DNA of 64,000 nt, taken from Mytilus edulis (Eukaryota; Mollusca; Bivalvia; Mytilida; Mytilidae). Below the pieces are notes generated by a model that worked only from the letters and a program-made list of their open reading frames with translations, made no database searches and had not been told where the DNA came from. The first letter of the stretch is position 1; each line of letters opens with the position of its first letter. The DNA lies in NCBI RefSeq assembly GCF_963676685.1, contig NC_092348.1, positions 29,053,386 to 29,117,385 on the forward strand, in the 5' to 3' direction. Position numbers and translations under genes: made by a program. This document shows, piece after piece, positions 15,001-30,000 of this stretch.

Positions 15001-18000
15001 TTCTAAAAATGACAGTTGACCAAAGACAACTGTAACCTAAATGTTCTAAAAATGACAGTTGACCAAAGACAACTGTAACCTAAATGTTCTGACTGTGCAA
15101 GGGCTGTATAGCCAGTCAAGGTCATTAAAAACTTCCATTTGTTGTTGTAACCTAAAGGGAGTATCCTACGGACCCCCCACAGTAAAATAGACTTCAGTAT
15201 TTCCATGTTTTTGATTATATTATAAAGCATGGTTATACATTTCAGCATGTTAGAATGTACTTGAAAAGTGAAGAAATAATGTTACTAATAATCAGTTGGA
15301 GAATTAGATTATGTTATAATTTACTTCACTTTTATTCATATAGAAAATATGTCCCTAGTGTGTTGGCAAAATACGATTTTGAAATTCTTATCAAATTTTA
15401 ACTTATAAGCATGCACGGAAATAAGAGATTAGAGTACGGTACATATGTCTGTATAATTACTAGTGTTTTTACCAAATATTTGTGCTTAGAAAATTGTGAA
15501 ACTGAAGATTTGACTGTTCTTTCATGATTCCTGAACTTTAATTTTGATTTCAATCTACTGATATTTGAAGGCTATAATCAAAGCTGTCTTAAAAACAAGT
15601 CCTATTACACACATTTTTAACCATTTTTTTAACCTTACTGGAAGCAATGATCTTCATTCATTTGTTTGAGTTGACTAATATTCATTCTGTAGCTAACATA
15701 TATACTAACTATAGTTCCTAGTGCAGACATGTCAATCTTATTAGAAAGCAGACACATTTATCAATTTTGCCTCAGATTTTTTTAATAATCCTAAAATGGG
15801 GAAGGGGTTATAGAAAAAAAGAGTCATTGTTGATTAAACAACATAAATGTTGAGATTATGGGAACATGTTTGTTTCAAACTTGTTCAAAACTTGTCATTA
15901 TAAGGAATTTTTATTTTTTTATTTTTTTTAGACAACTTTTAAGATTGGCATGTGGTTTGTTTGATTGCAGTGATTTCTATAACCATATATCACTATTACC
16001 TATATTTCTCTCTAGCGACTACAATGCTAGTCAAGTTATGCTGGCTGCAGGAATTTCACGAGCTCAAATGTCCTCGGTTCCACCTAATGCTAAACGTGGC
16101 AGGTATATGCATTCACTTTATGAGTTATTCTTGTTATCTTTCCCTTAATATGTTTGATAAACAAGGATTCTTTGGTGTGGTTTTTCTAACTTTTGTAAAA
16201 AAAAAAGTCTAATGTGCATGGTTTAAAAGCTAAGTACAGCATTTATTACTAAATTTCAGACTTTCAACCAATTCATTTGAACTTTGATGGATAGTTGTCT
16301 CTTTGGCAATCATACCACATCTCATTGATTTTATATCTATAATTTGTTTCATTCAACATTTGTTTAACTTGACATACTTTTCAATAATAAAACCTGTTTA
16401 AATAGAAGTACAGTAAAAATTGTTTTTACATTCTTGGTTGTCTTTAGCAAGAATAACTCATAACTTTTTCACTTATTAATGCTTTTCTTTTTCTAACAAA
16501 TAACTAACCAATTTCTAGCATGCAATATTTTGGATATGGTTCTATGCTATTTATATCACCAGCATTGCTTATTGAGTGAACTGTTTGTCCATTGTGTATG
16601 TATCTGATATAAGTTATTTGTAATCCAAAGAAAAAAGAGTGTTATGAAAATACCAAAGATCAATATAAGTACTTGAAATGAAGTATTTGCACATTTTTGT
16701 GCACATTAGTAATAAGTCATTTTTGTTTACTTGTTTGATAATATAACATCAGATTCACTTGATTGATATTTAAAGAACACAAAACACAAGAATTGGTATG
16801 TCTGACAATTTCACAGAGCACTTATAGAGCACAATAGTCATTAGAAAACAAAATATTTAGGATACAGTCTGTTTTAAAGTCTCAATTTTCATGAGCATGC
16901 CCAATTGACAATAAGTACCATAGCAGGTTACTGGTTTGTCTCCACAAATGCATGCTGCTGACAATCAGTACTAATTTCTGTGACTTTAAGATGAAGAACA
17001 GCAATAAAAATGCTGTTCCTTTGCTACAGGTTTTTTCAATCACGTGCATGTAGGGAATTTTAAAAATTACATAAGCTCTCAGTGCTACCACATGCTATTA
17101 ATTAATGATAACAGTTACAAAATCTAGGAGACATTCAAGCAGGAAATCACATCAAAACTAAAAAAAAAATGAAATTTATCCTAGAGGTAAGCAAAATCAT
17201 TTTCATTTGAAATTATATCGATGAAAAAGATGAAATTGTGAAAATTTCCTATATTATAACAAAAGAATTCATGACAGCTCTTATATCTTTTATTTTCATA
17301 CAGAGCTGAAGGTGGTGCTGCTAGGCAACAGTTTGGAATGTTTATTGTCTCCCCTACCAGTGGAACTGTCATTGTAGGTGGCTCTATAACTATCAATGTA
17401 GATTGTATCACAGAACAAGAGGGAAAAGGAGATGAGGTGAGTTGTTTCCCTTGCATGTGGTCTTCTAAAAAATACTACTAGTGGATTTCTATTCACTTTA
17501 TAAAATCTCATTAAAAGAAATTGAATATCCAGCATTCTTAATGCTTAAACATAGAATTAAATAAAATTGGTGAAAATGCTCTCTAATAATTTAGATCTAT
17601 CCTTTACCATTGAATATAATACCCTGGTATAAATAAGAAACACCCAATCTGGGTTAAACCCACTTGGTTGTTTCTAAAATGTATAGTAATTAATTATTTC
17701 CTGCTATTAGAATAACTATTAATCATTTAAATTTGTTTATAATATGAACAATTTGCTATTGTAACATTTTTATGTAAATAAGGATTTGTTCAATTATGTA
17801 GCAATATTAACATTTTAATATCTACTTACAATAATGGTATGGCATATCTGTTTTAGGAAATATGTATTGATGTAGTTGATCGTGATCCTAATGACCATCC
17901 AGGTGGTATACCCTACAGACTGTTAGCTGAAGTGTGTATTCCTTCTATAAGTACCATAGAACAGAGGTTTATTGGTTCTATCTTTGAAGAACATAGAATT

Positions 18001-21000
18001 GTCAAAAATCTCAGCATTTGGCAGCATAGTAATCAGGTAAATAAAATAGAAAATATTAACAGGAATGTGTCAAAGAACAACATCCCAACAAAAGAGCAGA
18101 AGAAAAAAATTGTGAACTAGTTGATAGAAAATGGATGTCACCCTAAACTCTGAAAAATGAATTGATTTGAAATTCATTTGGTAGGGTTTATTCCTAAAAT
18201 TAAGAAGAAAATATCTGTAATGGTTGTGCATAGATATCCTACTCTCTTCAGTTTTTATGCCCCACCTACGATAGTCCTTCCATACGTCCATCCGTCCTTC
18301 CGTACGTCCATCCGTATATCCATCCGTCCTTCCATCCGTTCGTCCGTCTGTCCCGCTTCAGGTTAAAGTTTTTGGTCAAGATAGGTTTTGATGAAGTTGA
18401 AGTCTGATCAACTTAGTATACATGTTCCCTTATGATATGATCTTTCTAATTTAAATGCCAAATTAGAATTTTGACCCCTGTTTCATTGTACACTTAACTT
18501 AGAAAATGAAAGTGCAATTTTCAGGTTAAAGTTTTTGGTCAAGGTAGTTTTTGATGAAGTTGTAGTCCAATCAACTTGAAACTTAGTATACATGTTCCCT
18601 ATGATATGATCTTTCTAATTTCAATGCCAAATTAGATTTTTGACTCTAATTTCATCGTCCACTGAACATAGAAAATGATAGTGGGAGTGGGTCATCCCTG
18701 TACTGTGGACACATTCTTGTTATTAGGGTATTTAAGAATTTAGTTTTAATTAATGCCTGTGGCAAGCTAGTTAGTTAACTTATTATTGCATTCAGTAATT
18801 TAAATTTAGTGAATGTAAATGAAAGAAGATGTAAGGTTAACATCAATGAGACAGCAGCCTAACAAAATGCTAACTTCAACAGACATGTAGAACCATATGA
18901 CAAGTTCTAAATCGCCAAGGGTCTAGGCAAGGTGTAAATGCTACTATAATTTTCATAGCAAGTCCTATTAATTTTCCCCTGAAGACTTGATCAACTTTTT
19001 GTTGTTCTGATACAGATTGATACAAATAAACAAGGAAACGTAGTTAAATTAATTTTCTTGACTTTTTATCACAGGGAGATCTCTACACTGATGGTGGAGT
19101 TTATGCGGAGGATGAGAATAAATTTATATTTAACAATGTTATCATTGGACGCAAGGCTAAGGCTAGGTTCAAGATCTGTAACACAAACAAAGTAATGTGT
19201 GATGTTGTATTCTCTGTCAAACCAACCAATGTTAAAAGAGCTGGACAGAATCAAGATATATTTGAAGTAGACCCACCCAGGGCACAGATATCACACCACA
19301 GCCATGTGTATGCAACGGTGACATTCACACCACCCTCTATGCAGGTAAGATTTGTTACATCTGATCTGATTCACAATATCCCACCTGAAAATTGAGGGTA
19401 TAGCATGTATACCAAAAAAAAATTTCCCTGAATGAGATGCATTTCAAACCTCCATTAATTAGGTTTTTTGCAGTTGAATGATAAACTTTATAAAGAAGCT
19501 TGATTTGAACAATTTATCCTTACATGTAAGAAAAGTTTCTTTTCTGAATTTTCGTCAGACAACTTAAGGTATATTTTAATATGTTTTGAAAAGTTTGGTA
19601 TAAATATACTTTTTTTTTATGCACTTTTTATGATTAAGCTTCTGTATGATATTATTAATTATGTAATTTTTTTATAACAATACATAGATTTTGTCTAGAA
19701 AATAAATGAATTTTCTTTCTTTATAGAATTTCACTGCACAATTTGAGGCTGCTTTAGAAGGTCAGACCAAGGGTAAATCATTGATATTTGAAGTAGCTGG
19801 TGACGGTAACCTCCCAAGGATCACTGTACAGAAACCCACAATGAGGAACAAGATGGGTCAGACAATATTATTGTTTAAGAAGAATTTAGTAGGAAGAACA
19901 CAAATACTGCCATTTACATTGATCAACGATGGAACACTGCCAAGTAAAGTAAGTCAAATTAAGTTGAACCTCACAATTAATTAACAAATCAAAATAGCAG
20001 TTTGATTCAAACATGTTTAAATATGACCCACAAAGATCAAACACATTGAATAGAAAATGGGAAAACAACATTAATCTTATGAAGTCTTCTTATAATACTA
20101 TTTGGTACTTGTTTTTCAGGTTGATTTAGATTTGATGGATCCTGATAATGTGTTCAAAATAAGACCTGGCACTGATACCAATGCTGTAATGGAAAATGAT
20201 TATGAGGATACAAAGAGACCTCATACAGCCTCTGTATCTGTAGGTGTAGGGGAGGTGGCTAACTTCAATGTCATCTTCAAACCATCATCAGTTCAGAGGT
20301 CACAGGCGCATATCAAACTGACTGTGATTGATAATCAGTATGAAGACTCAATCATTCAAATGGTCGGTGAAGGTTATGAAGATGAGATAACTCTAGACAA
20401 TATTCATAGTGTCAGTCAGCCGTTTGAGCCAGAAGTTGTTGCTGGCGAGGATAGTGCATTGCCAGATGATGATATTGCAGGTAAATATAAAATAGAAGAT
20501 GTCTGTTTATAATACTAATTTGCACAGCATATAAAATAGACTTGCTATTTACAAGTATTTGCTTACAGATTAAAATTTAGTTAAGAGATTCTTCATCCAG
20601 GAAAAATAATACCTGCATTTATTTTGTCATTATATTGATGACTGACCAAAAATGGGATCAATAATTTCATATGAAGAAATGCAATAAAAAAATATTTAAA
20701 AAACAAACATGTTTTAACAGTGAAACCATGTTCATCAATTTACATTTTATTTATCATTTAAAAAATGCATTGATTTACAGTATTTGTTCAAGATACACCC
20801 TTTAAATGTAAAAGTATTTTTTCAGCTGCCAAACCAAATCTGATAAACTTTGGTGATATTTATGTGAATGAATCCTGTACTTTGTCATTCTCAATGACCA
20901 ACAACTCCAAGACAGATGTCTACCGTCTCCAGTGGCCAGAAAATGCCAATCTAAAGTTCACACCTACATTAGGTCATCTTCATCCAAATAGTAGTAAAGA

Positions 21001-24000
21001 TGTGACTGTCTCATTCAAGTCAGATGCTGCCAAAACCCTCACAGAACAGGCTGTCAACTGTAAAGTCACAAAGATCAAATATGATAAACCAATTGATCAG
21101 GTGAGATTCAAAAGCTTTGCAGTTTTTGGTCTGGTTTGTGTTACTCAGACTTCAGGATTTTTGCCATGGCATTATCAACATCTATTCAACTGATGAGCTT
21201 TAAATGTCCCTTGGTGTCTTCTCTTCTTTGTTGTTTGATGATGGGGTTAGTCATGATCACTATAACTGTGTTGATTGATAAATCTATGTTTAACACACGG
21301 GGGGGTCTCAACATGGGATTTTGGGTACAGGTGTGCAGCTGGGATTTTAAAAACACCCCCCATTCATATATTGAATAATTGTGAAATCCCTACCTATACA
21401 CATATTTTACAGCGAAATCATAACCCATTCATATATTTATCAGCTCAAATAGTACCTCCAATCAGTCAATTACTACCTATTGATATATTTCCTCGGTAAA
21501 ATTGCACCCCATTGATATATTTGACGGATCAAAAAAGGGACCCATTCCAGCGGCACATATGTATATACCTTTATATAGGAAGAGACCCCCCCCGTGGTTT
21601 AACATTTTATTTTAACTTTATGCATTTTATGCTGTGTGATATGATGATTCATGTTAATATCTTCCTAAAATGTTGGCATATCAATGATAATGATGATTAT
21701 AGAACCCTTCAGTGCTGTAACTAATTCACTTAATATTGTTTTCACAGATTGCAGCTTGGGATGACAGGATTAAAACTGTCAAATGGGTTGATCTCCCATC
21801 ATCTCCACAACCCTCAGAAAGGTAGGATATTAACAAAACTACACACTTAAAATGTTTGGCACTCAGTGTATATTTCGCTCCTGAGATGAGCATTTGTGGA
21901 ACCGCATCAGATAATTTATTGGAAACAGATCATAAATCTGATTGATTTTTCTTCATTTAAAATTTTGTTTGAAGTATCTTCAGTGAAATGTGGAATCCTT
22001 AAGCTATCTAACTCCCACGTGAATAGATATTTTTCGTATCACACCGTAAAAATTACGTTAATTTGATTGGCTTATCTCGTAAATTTCCAATATTTTCATT
22101 GGCCGCTGATCAGGTCATTATTCACTGGAAAAGGTCATGCCGGGATTACTTTTTTTCTTGACAACTGATTGTTTACTTCCGGTAAAACAGATGACGCCCG
22201 TAGCAACAACTCTCGCCACGAAAATAATCATGAAAACATTTGTTTTTTACCATACGTTTTACAGCTTCTGATAATTCAATATCGTTTGAATTAAACTGAG
22301 TCATCTCATTTTTAAATATATAAAATCAGCTAGCCTTGAGCGAATAAAATAAAACCATATTAGTTCAAAAAGTATACAGATCAGTACGCTTTGCAAAGAA
22401 ATATGGCCGTAGCAACACAACTCGCAACAAACAGGCCACGCACATACAACTTTTTGCCATAAGAGAAATAGGTTTAACAACTTGTGAGAATTAGATACCG
22501 CTTGATATCAATCGATATCTAATTCTCACTCGTTATGAAACCTATAATTATTTAATTAGTCAATTCATTTAGTATAAGTGATTTGAACATTCATTGATCA
22601 TAAATTAAGTTGTCAAAGTTACATATGCTTTTTATTTGAATTTTATCTTTCTTCTGCCACCAATATTAAAAAAACTAGCCACCATGTATATAACCAAGTT
22701 CGCTAAAAGTGGAATTTTAATAAGTTTATCATACCAATTTCATTGTATATACCACACATTTTTGGGAATAACCATTGGCTATTCAGGAGACCAACAATCC
22801 TGGAATCCAATATATATGATAAAACAAAGCAAGGCCAAAACTTATCCAAACTGAATATAAATGGACCTGCAAGTTCATTCTACTTTAATATCATTCTCTA
22901 ATTTTCTTATTATTTTTAAAAAAGTGAACTAAAACACACCTTAAGTATTTATCTTTTTTTTCAGTGGATCAAAGGCTCCTTTGAGCTCAAGAGGTGCTAA
23001 GAAGAAGGTTGTAGAAACAGAACCTGAGCCCACATTTACAGATTTCCCTGATACAAGTAGAAATGTAGAACTGCTTGTTTCTGCCAATGCTGATTTCAGT
23101 AAATTTGGATGCAAGACTGAGAGTGTTCACTTCAAGGATACTCTTATGTTCCAGACAAGAGTGTTTGAGTGAGTATAATTTTATTTAAATATGAAAATAA
23201 TGTACAGGGAAAATGTTAACTATCATTTATTCTTTGGAACATGTATTAAATGTGTTTTTGTTTTGTTTTTGACTGAATCATTCAACAATGGTTAAAAATA
23301 TTTCATGTCTGTAATGGTGCAATTTTACACGAATTATCAAAAAGCAGTTTCTATAATTTACAAGTTTTCACTAAAACTACTGATTATTTTCTGTGAAAAA
23401 AAATGGGGTTGAAGAGATATCAAATATTTGCTGACAACTGGAGTCATAAATTTACATTTAAACAATTCTTAAAAAATAATCAATTTCAGATTTAATCTAA
23501 GTAACAAAGGCAGTATAAAGATGGACTACAACTGGCAAGTGTTAATGGAAAACATGGCCCCATCATTAACCAGAGCTGTCACGTTCATGTCTGAAGGAGA
23601 ACGACCAGAATCTCGTATTGATGCTGTAGATGCCAGTTATATCCCCTTTAGTGTTGAACCTGAGTTTGGTACCATAGCTGCTGGAAAGAAACAGAGATTT
23701 ACAGTCAAGTTCTCTCCCCTTGATGTCAATACATATGAAGGACGACTTATCTGCACGTGAGTTGGATAATCAAAAAAAAAATTTATGAATGACATTGAAC
23801 CAACATCTGGTAAATCCCCAGTAGAATCCCTAAAATGGATGCCTTGGGTATTCAGGGTTGTGTAACCATGAAAACATAAAATGAGGAAAAATAGATTTGT
23901 TGATGCCATGCTATGGTAGTTTTTTTTGTGTTTTTTTTCATATATGTTGTTAGCTTCAGTTGAAAAAAAAATGATATAGTAGATTTATAGGTACATGGTA

Positions 24001-27000
24001 TTTATGGTCTAACTTTAAAAAAAAAAACAATCAAGAAACATTTATCATTATAATTTGTGTGCACTAAAATAGTTATGCTAGATAGATAATAGATAAGCCA
24101 TAAAAAGAAGCTTACACACTTTGCAATGCAGGCTTGTACTAGAACCATATCAATGAATTTTTTTAGGATACAGATATATTTGTTTATAAAATAAATATAT
24201 CAACCATCTGCTTAAAACAGTAGACACTCTATCTCTATGTAAACAAAGCTGAAATATGATTCATGATTATACATGCATATTTACATTTCAGAATACCAAA
24301 CTTAGAGAAGGATATCCAAGGACCTGTTGTTGGTTTGAAGGGAAAGAGTCTGATGCCATATTGTCACTTTGAACTTCAAGATTCAGATTACATTACTGGA
24401 GCCAGACGGGACCCTGAATTACCTGGACCAGGAGATTCAACAAGGGGAACAACTCTTGATCCCAACACTCGTGTCATTGAGTTTAGTTGTGTTGGTGTTG
24501 GTGTTAAGAAAACTTTGTAAGTGTATTATTGTGTTTTGTGTTTAACTGAATGTTTGTATTAGCTTTTAATTTTGCTATTGGATGAGAGATTTTAAAAAAC
24601 AAAAATAATTGCAGATACATACATTAAAAGAAATAATACATTTGTGTACCAAAATTTGTTAATGTACATGACAGTTGCTCTTTATTGATATTAAGTGTTT
24701 TAAATGCTAAAATTTTAAAGTTATGAGATTGGGAACCTATTTCATATTATAGAATTTATATTGTGAAAATAAAGATTTATGAAATATTTCAGTATTATTT
24801 GTAGTTAAGTTTTATGTGAATCCACTAACTGAATGGTTTTTATTTATAGAACATTTGGCGTAGTTAACCCTACAAACAAGGGGTACAGTTTTGAATGGAT
24901 CTGTGAAGATAGAAATGACGACACAACAAAGGTATCACCATTCAAATGTGTCACCATGGAAGGTCTCATCAAAAGTGGAAAGAGATTCCCCGTAAGTTTT
25001 ATAAAACATTTAAATAACACTATTTCCTTTGCATATTTATTTCTAGTAACAATAACGTTCAACAGTTGTTCAGGGAATTATGGTATATTTTACAAAATGA
25101 GCAAAAACTATACATATATGAAATTTTATTAATACAGACTCTGCAAAATAAACTGCTTAAAAAAAAAAGGTTTATGAACAAGAAATGGCCGGTCAATAAA
25201 ATTTATTAGATATTTTTAGTTTATAACAATAATAAGTGTACTATATTTTGTAGTTTTGATAGATTTTTCAAATAATTAAAGTGTTTTAAACAAAATGCAC
25301 ATTTCATCAAGGCTTACCCAGTATATGCAGAATTTTTCATTACCACAAAATTATGTTTCCCAAAAAAAAAATGCAATTTTTGCTCAATCAATGAAAATAA
25401 ATACAGAAGAAAATATTTAATTCACAGTATTTTCAGCTACCCTGATATTTTTTGAATGACCTTTAACCTGATTCATGTCTTCTGCAGGTTACATTTGAGT
25501 TTACATCTATGGAACTGGACACAGTTGAGTCATTCTGGAGATTTGTTATTCCTGACCAGAATATTTCTGTACCATTTTTGTTGGTCGGTAAAGCTAGAGA
25601 ACCAGATATTGCCATGGACAGGTCTCACATGAACTTCAAGGCATTGCTGATAGGTATGATTGAGTTACTATATATTCGTTTCCATTGGCAATAAGAAATT
25701 AGTCTACAGGTATCTAATTTTAATTTTTGGGAAACTGTTAAATAATAAAATTTAGGCATTGTATAAAACAGACTTAAAAATGCTGAAAAAAAACAAAAAT
25801 ATATCATAAAGTAAGTACGGAGAAATGAATCTTATTTGATGTTGTTGAAAATTTGAATAAACTTGAAATATTCATAGGCAGTGAGATTAGAACCATAATT
25901 TCCTTTTCTGTAAATTCAGAAATCATTGCATTAATTATAATGGCCCGAGAACACAGTTATTTTGTAGTGCATTTCTTTTAGACAATAAATTCAAATTCAA
26001 AAAATAGCGCCTGCTTTTTCTCAAAAAGATTTTTACAGTGTAGTGTACTACTAGTGGGACAAATATAGAAACTTCTACCAGCTCTAACTCAAAGTATTGA
26101 CAATTCTGTGACTGTGTTAAGGGGGTGTAAAATTCAGTTTGACAGATTCATACGTAATAAAATTTGACCTTTTTTAACAGGACCAAATCACTACTTAACA
26201 TAAAGATTCAGCAGCCAAATTTTTTTTAACATGTAATTTCATTCCCCTACTCAATATTTCAGACATTAAATATCAAGAAATAAATTGGGAAAGTGTATCC
26301 AATAAAAAAATGCAAGTTTTACACTGTTCACGCTAGGTACTATATTCCTAGACAACGAAAACCAAAGGACAATAACTGTGTCCTGGGACCTAATGCTTGT
26401 TACAAAAACTTGGGATGAGTTTTACAAATGCTGCATCAAAGAAATATAAGTCAAAATTGACGATGCATTTTTTTATTTATTCCAAAAAAATATCCTGCCA
26501 CAATTTTTGCAATTAAAAATTCTCATAAAAATTTCAGAATTTACAGTGTTCTAATGCTTCAAAGATTCCTGAAAACTTTTCATTGAATATTATACCAATA
26601 TGTTATTTTGTAGGACATGCAGCAACAGAAAGTGTTTACATCATCAACAACGAAGATGAGGCTTTCTCATATGTTATGGAACAAGATTCCTGTCACTCAG
26701 CTGGTTTCTCTGCCCACATTCAGGTGGAACCAATGACTGGAATTATTCCACCAAAATCAAGGTATCATTAGTGTTACATGATAATTTTACCTAATTTTTT
26801 ACACCAACAAAAAATGTTGTAATGGGAGATAACTCTGGTCATATTCGTCAGTTAAAAAAAATAGATGAAAGCAAACATTCCTTAAATTTTAAAAAATGCT
26901 ATAGTTTTAAACAATTTATTATTCACACACTAAACAAACGGGGAACACACAAATTTTAAAATAATGCTATGTCACTATCCGTTGATCATTGATATTGATT

Positions 27001-30000
27001 AAAATTGAAAGTCAATCAAAAATTTAATCTATTTTTAACAAATTTCTACAGAGACATGTATTTTTACTAATTTCAGGGCACCAATACAGTTGTATTTTGC
27101 CCCAAATTCTGACAAGGAAGTAAATTTCAACATTATATGTAAAGTTAAGAGGAAGGTTACACCAGTTACTCTGAATGTAAAGGCTGAAGGGTATTCTATG
27201 AATTCTACGTTACTGTGTGAGGATTCACAAGGGAGAGTAGAAGAACTTATATGCAATGGCATGAATATAATCCGTTTTGGAGAGGTAAGCATTACTAGAA
27301 ATCATAATCTTATACAAATATACAACATTTCTGACTAAACTACAATTCAACCTTAATTTTCCACCATTAACCTATTGCATTAGAAATACTATTACTTTTG
27401 ATCTATGGGATCTTAAATATGCACATAGGACAGAAAAAAATAATTTTAAAAGGTATTATCCCTGGTTTAGTATATTTCTATGATTTTGGTTGGTTAAAGC
27501 ATGTCGTTACAAAATCTACGCCCCTAAGTGTTGCTAACCCTTATCCCCGGACGTTGCTACCCATTACATTTGGGGAAGTTCACACGAGTTTCCTTAGTTC
27601 CATGGTTGTTCCTTATGAAATATCAAATTCTGTAGATTATCCATGATGTCTATAATTAGATACTTAATCCACTAACGATTTTATCTTATTATGTCGATTA
27701 TTTCCACTCATTTTAGTAAATGCATCACTATTCTGCCACATTGTCAATGAATGGGACTACTGACCTAGCTATGCAAATGACCCACGTTGACGTCACATCG
27801 TCTATGATGTAACTCTCGCAACTTTGAGCGCCAAATTCGACCCATTTCACTTTCTCTGTCTTTAGATTAAAAATGTCATATATTTGTCTACCTATAGGGT
27901 TCTACCTACACCCCATTAAAAATATGTCAAAATCCCAAATTTTAATATAAAAAAATTAAAAACTGAAAAAATATTAGCTTCACGTTAAACTTTGTGGTCA
28001 AATGTTTTTTTTAAATATTTATAAAAAATAAAGAAACCCAGAGTTCATAAGACAAATTATAGAGAAAGGATAGAGAAAAGAGATGGGTATTTCCTCATTC
28101 CATATTATAAATTGTCCTACTTTGTACAGAATCTGGCATTTATTGCCCCTTCACAGTCCGAAAAGAACTAACACACCAATGTTCAACTGTACACCTCTCT
28201 GAGGGCATGAAATATGTCTCATACAAGTAATGATTTGAACTTATACAGTTATATCGAATTATAATTTTGGCTATAAATCCAGATTTGTCCATTCAGTTAA
28301 CTGCTAGTAATCTGTTGTTATGCCCCACCTACGATACCACCTACGATAGTAGAGGGGCATTTTGTTTTCTGGTCTGTTCGTCCGTCCGTCCGTTCGTTCG
28401 TCCGTCTGTCCCGCTTCAGGTTAAAGTTTTTGGTCAAGGTAGTTTTTGATGAAGTTGAAGTCCAATCGACTTCAAACTTAGTATACATGTTCCCTATGAT
28501 ATGATCTTTTTAATTTTAATGCCAAATTAGAGGGTTTACCCCAATTTCACGGTCCACTGAACATAGAAAATGATAGTGCGAGTGGGGCATTCGTGTACTG
28601 GGGACACATTCTTGTTATTTATGTATTATTGTTATTTTGTTTATTTTCTTTGGTTACATCTTCTGACATCAGACTCAGACTTCTCTTGATCTGAATTTTA
28701 ATGTGCATATTGTTATGCGTTTACGTTTCTACATTGGCTAGAGGTATAGGGGGAGGGTTGAGATCTTATAAACATGTTTAACCCCGCCGCATTTTGGGCC
28801 TGTCCCAAGTCGGGAGTCTCTACACTTTGGTAGTCTTGTATTATTTTTAATTTTAGTTTCTTGTGTACAATTTGGAGTTTAGTATGGCGTTCATTATCAC
28901 TGAACTAGTATATATGTTTGTTTAGGGGCCAGCTGAAGGACAGCTCCGGGTGTGGGAATTTCTCGCTGCATTGAAGACCTGTTGGTGACCTTCTGCTGTT
29001 GTCTATTCTATGGTCGGGTTGTTGTCTCTTTGGCACATTCCCCATTTCCATTCTCAATTTTATGTTATACTTTATAAATATAGAATGATAATGGAGAATA
29101 TATCATTGAAACAGCTCTAAATAGTCTTCTTTTTACAGGTTGAGGTAAATGAACAACAGATAAGAAACCTAACGATCATAAACTCTGGAAAGTTTAACTT
29201 TGACTATGAATGGGAGATGAACATGAGCTCTCAGAAGAAAGATATGGTGTCCATTACTCCAGGCCGTGGTGGGGTTCTCCATGGAGAGAAAGCTGTCTGC
29301 AGACTTGTCTTCTGTCCACCTAGTCGTACAACACTTAAGGACTGTGAACTTGTCCTGAAGGTATTAATTCTAAAATGAATCAAAGAAAAGAAATGTTTAC
29401 AATGAAATAGAAAAATTTACAACTTTAAAACAACATTTAGAAAAATTTTAAAAATGGACCATGCAACAAGTTATGATTTAAAGAAATAAAAAATTAAATG
29501 TAAATATAAAAGTTTTAATTGATTGATATAATGTCAGATATTTGATATTTAAAAAAAAAAAATATGCTAAACATGTTTTTACTTGTTTAAATTCAAATGA
29601 AACTGAATCATCTAAAAAAAAAAAGTGTTTGATGAATTTCTACATAAAATTATTACATATTTCTCATATTTTTTCTGTTGTACTTTTAGATTAAGAATGG
29701 ACCAACATACAGTATTGGACTCGAAGGACTGGGCGTAACTCCAGGACTACATTTCTCTTTCCAATCGTACAACTTTGGAAATTGTTTCATCTACAAGGCA
29801 GGAATGCCAGATCGTAATAAGGTGCTGAAACTGACCAATAAGGATAGAAAAGACATTAGTGTAAATTGTTTATATGTGCCAACAGATCATCTGCATCATA
29901 ACTTCAAGCCTTGTGTAATTCCATCAGGGCAGTCGATAGATGTATTGTTTACCTTCTATCCAAGGGAGGCAAGAGTGTATAAAGAACAGATTGTATTTGA

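Noticed and set aside
14661..15090. CRISPR array
   Set aside because: Units are contiguous with no unique spacers, in a eukaryotic intron; it is a minisatellite.
15952..16212. Hydrophobic open frames around HYDIN exon 19
   Set aside because: They are alternative-frame readings through the 87-bp exon and its introns, with no domain or splice support.
21136..21499. Plus-strand frames of about 75-80 residues in a HYDIN intron
   Set aside because: They run through a degenerate repeat and show no known domain or conserved composition.
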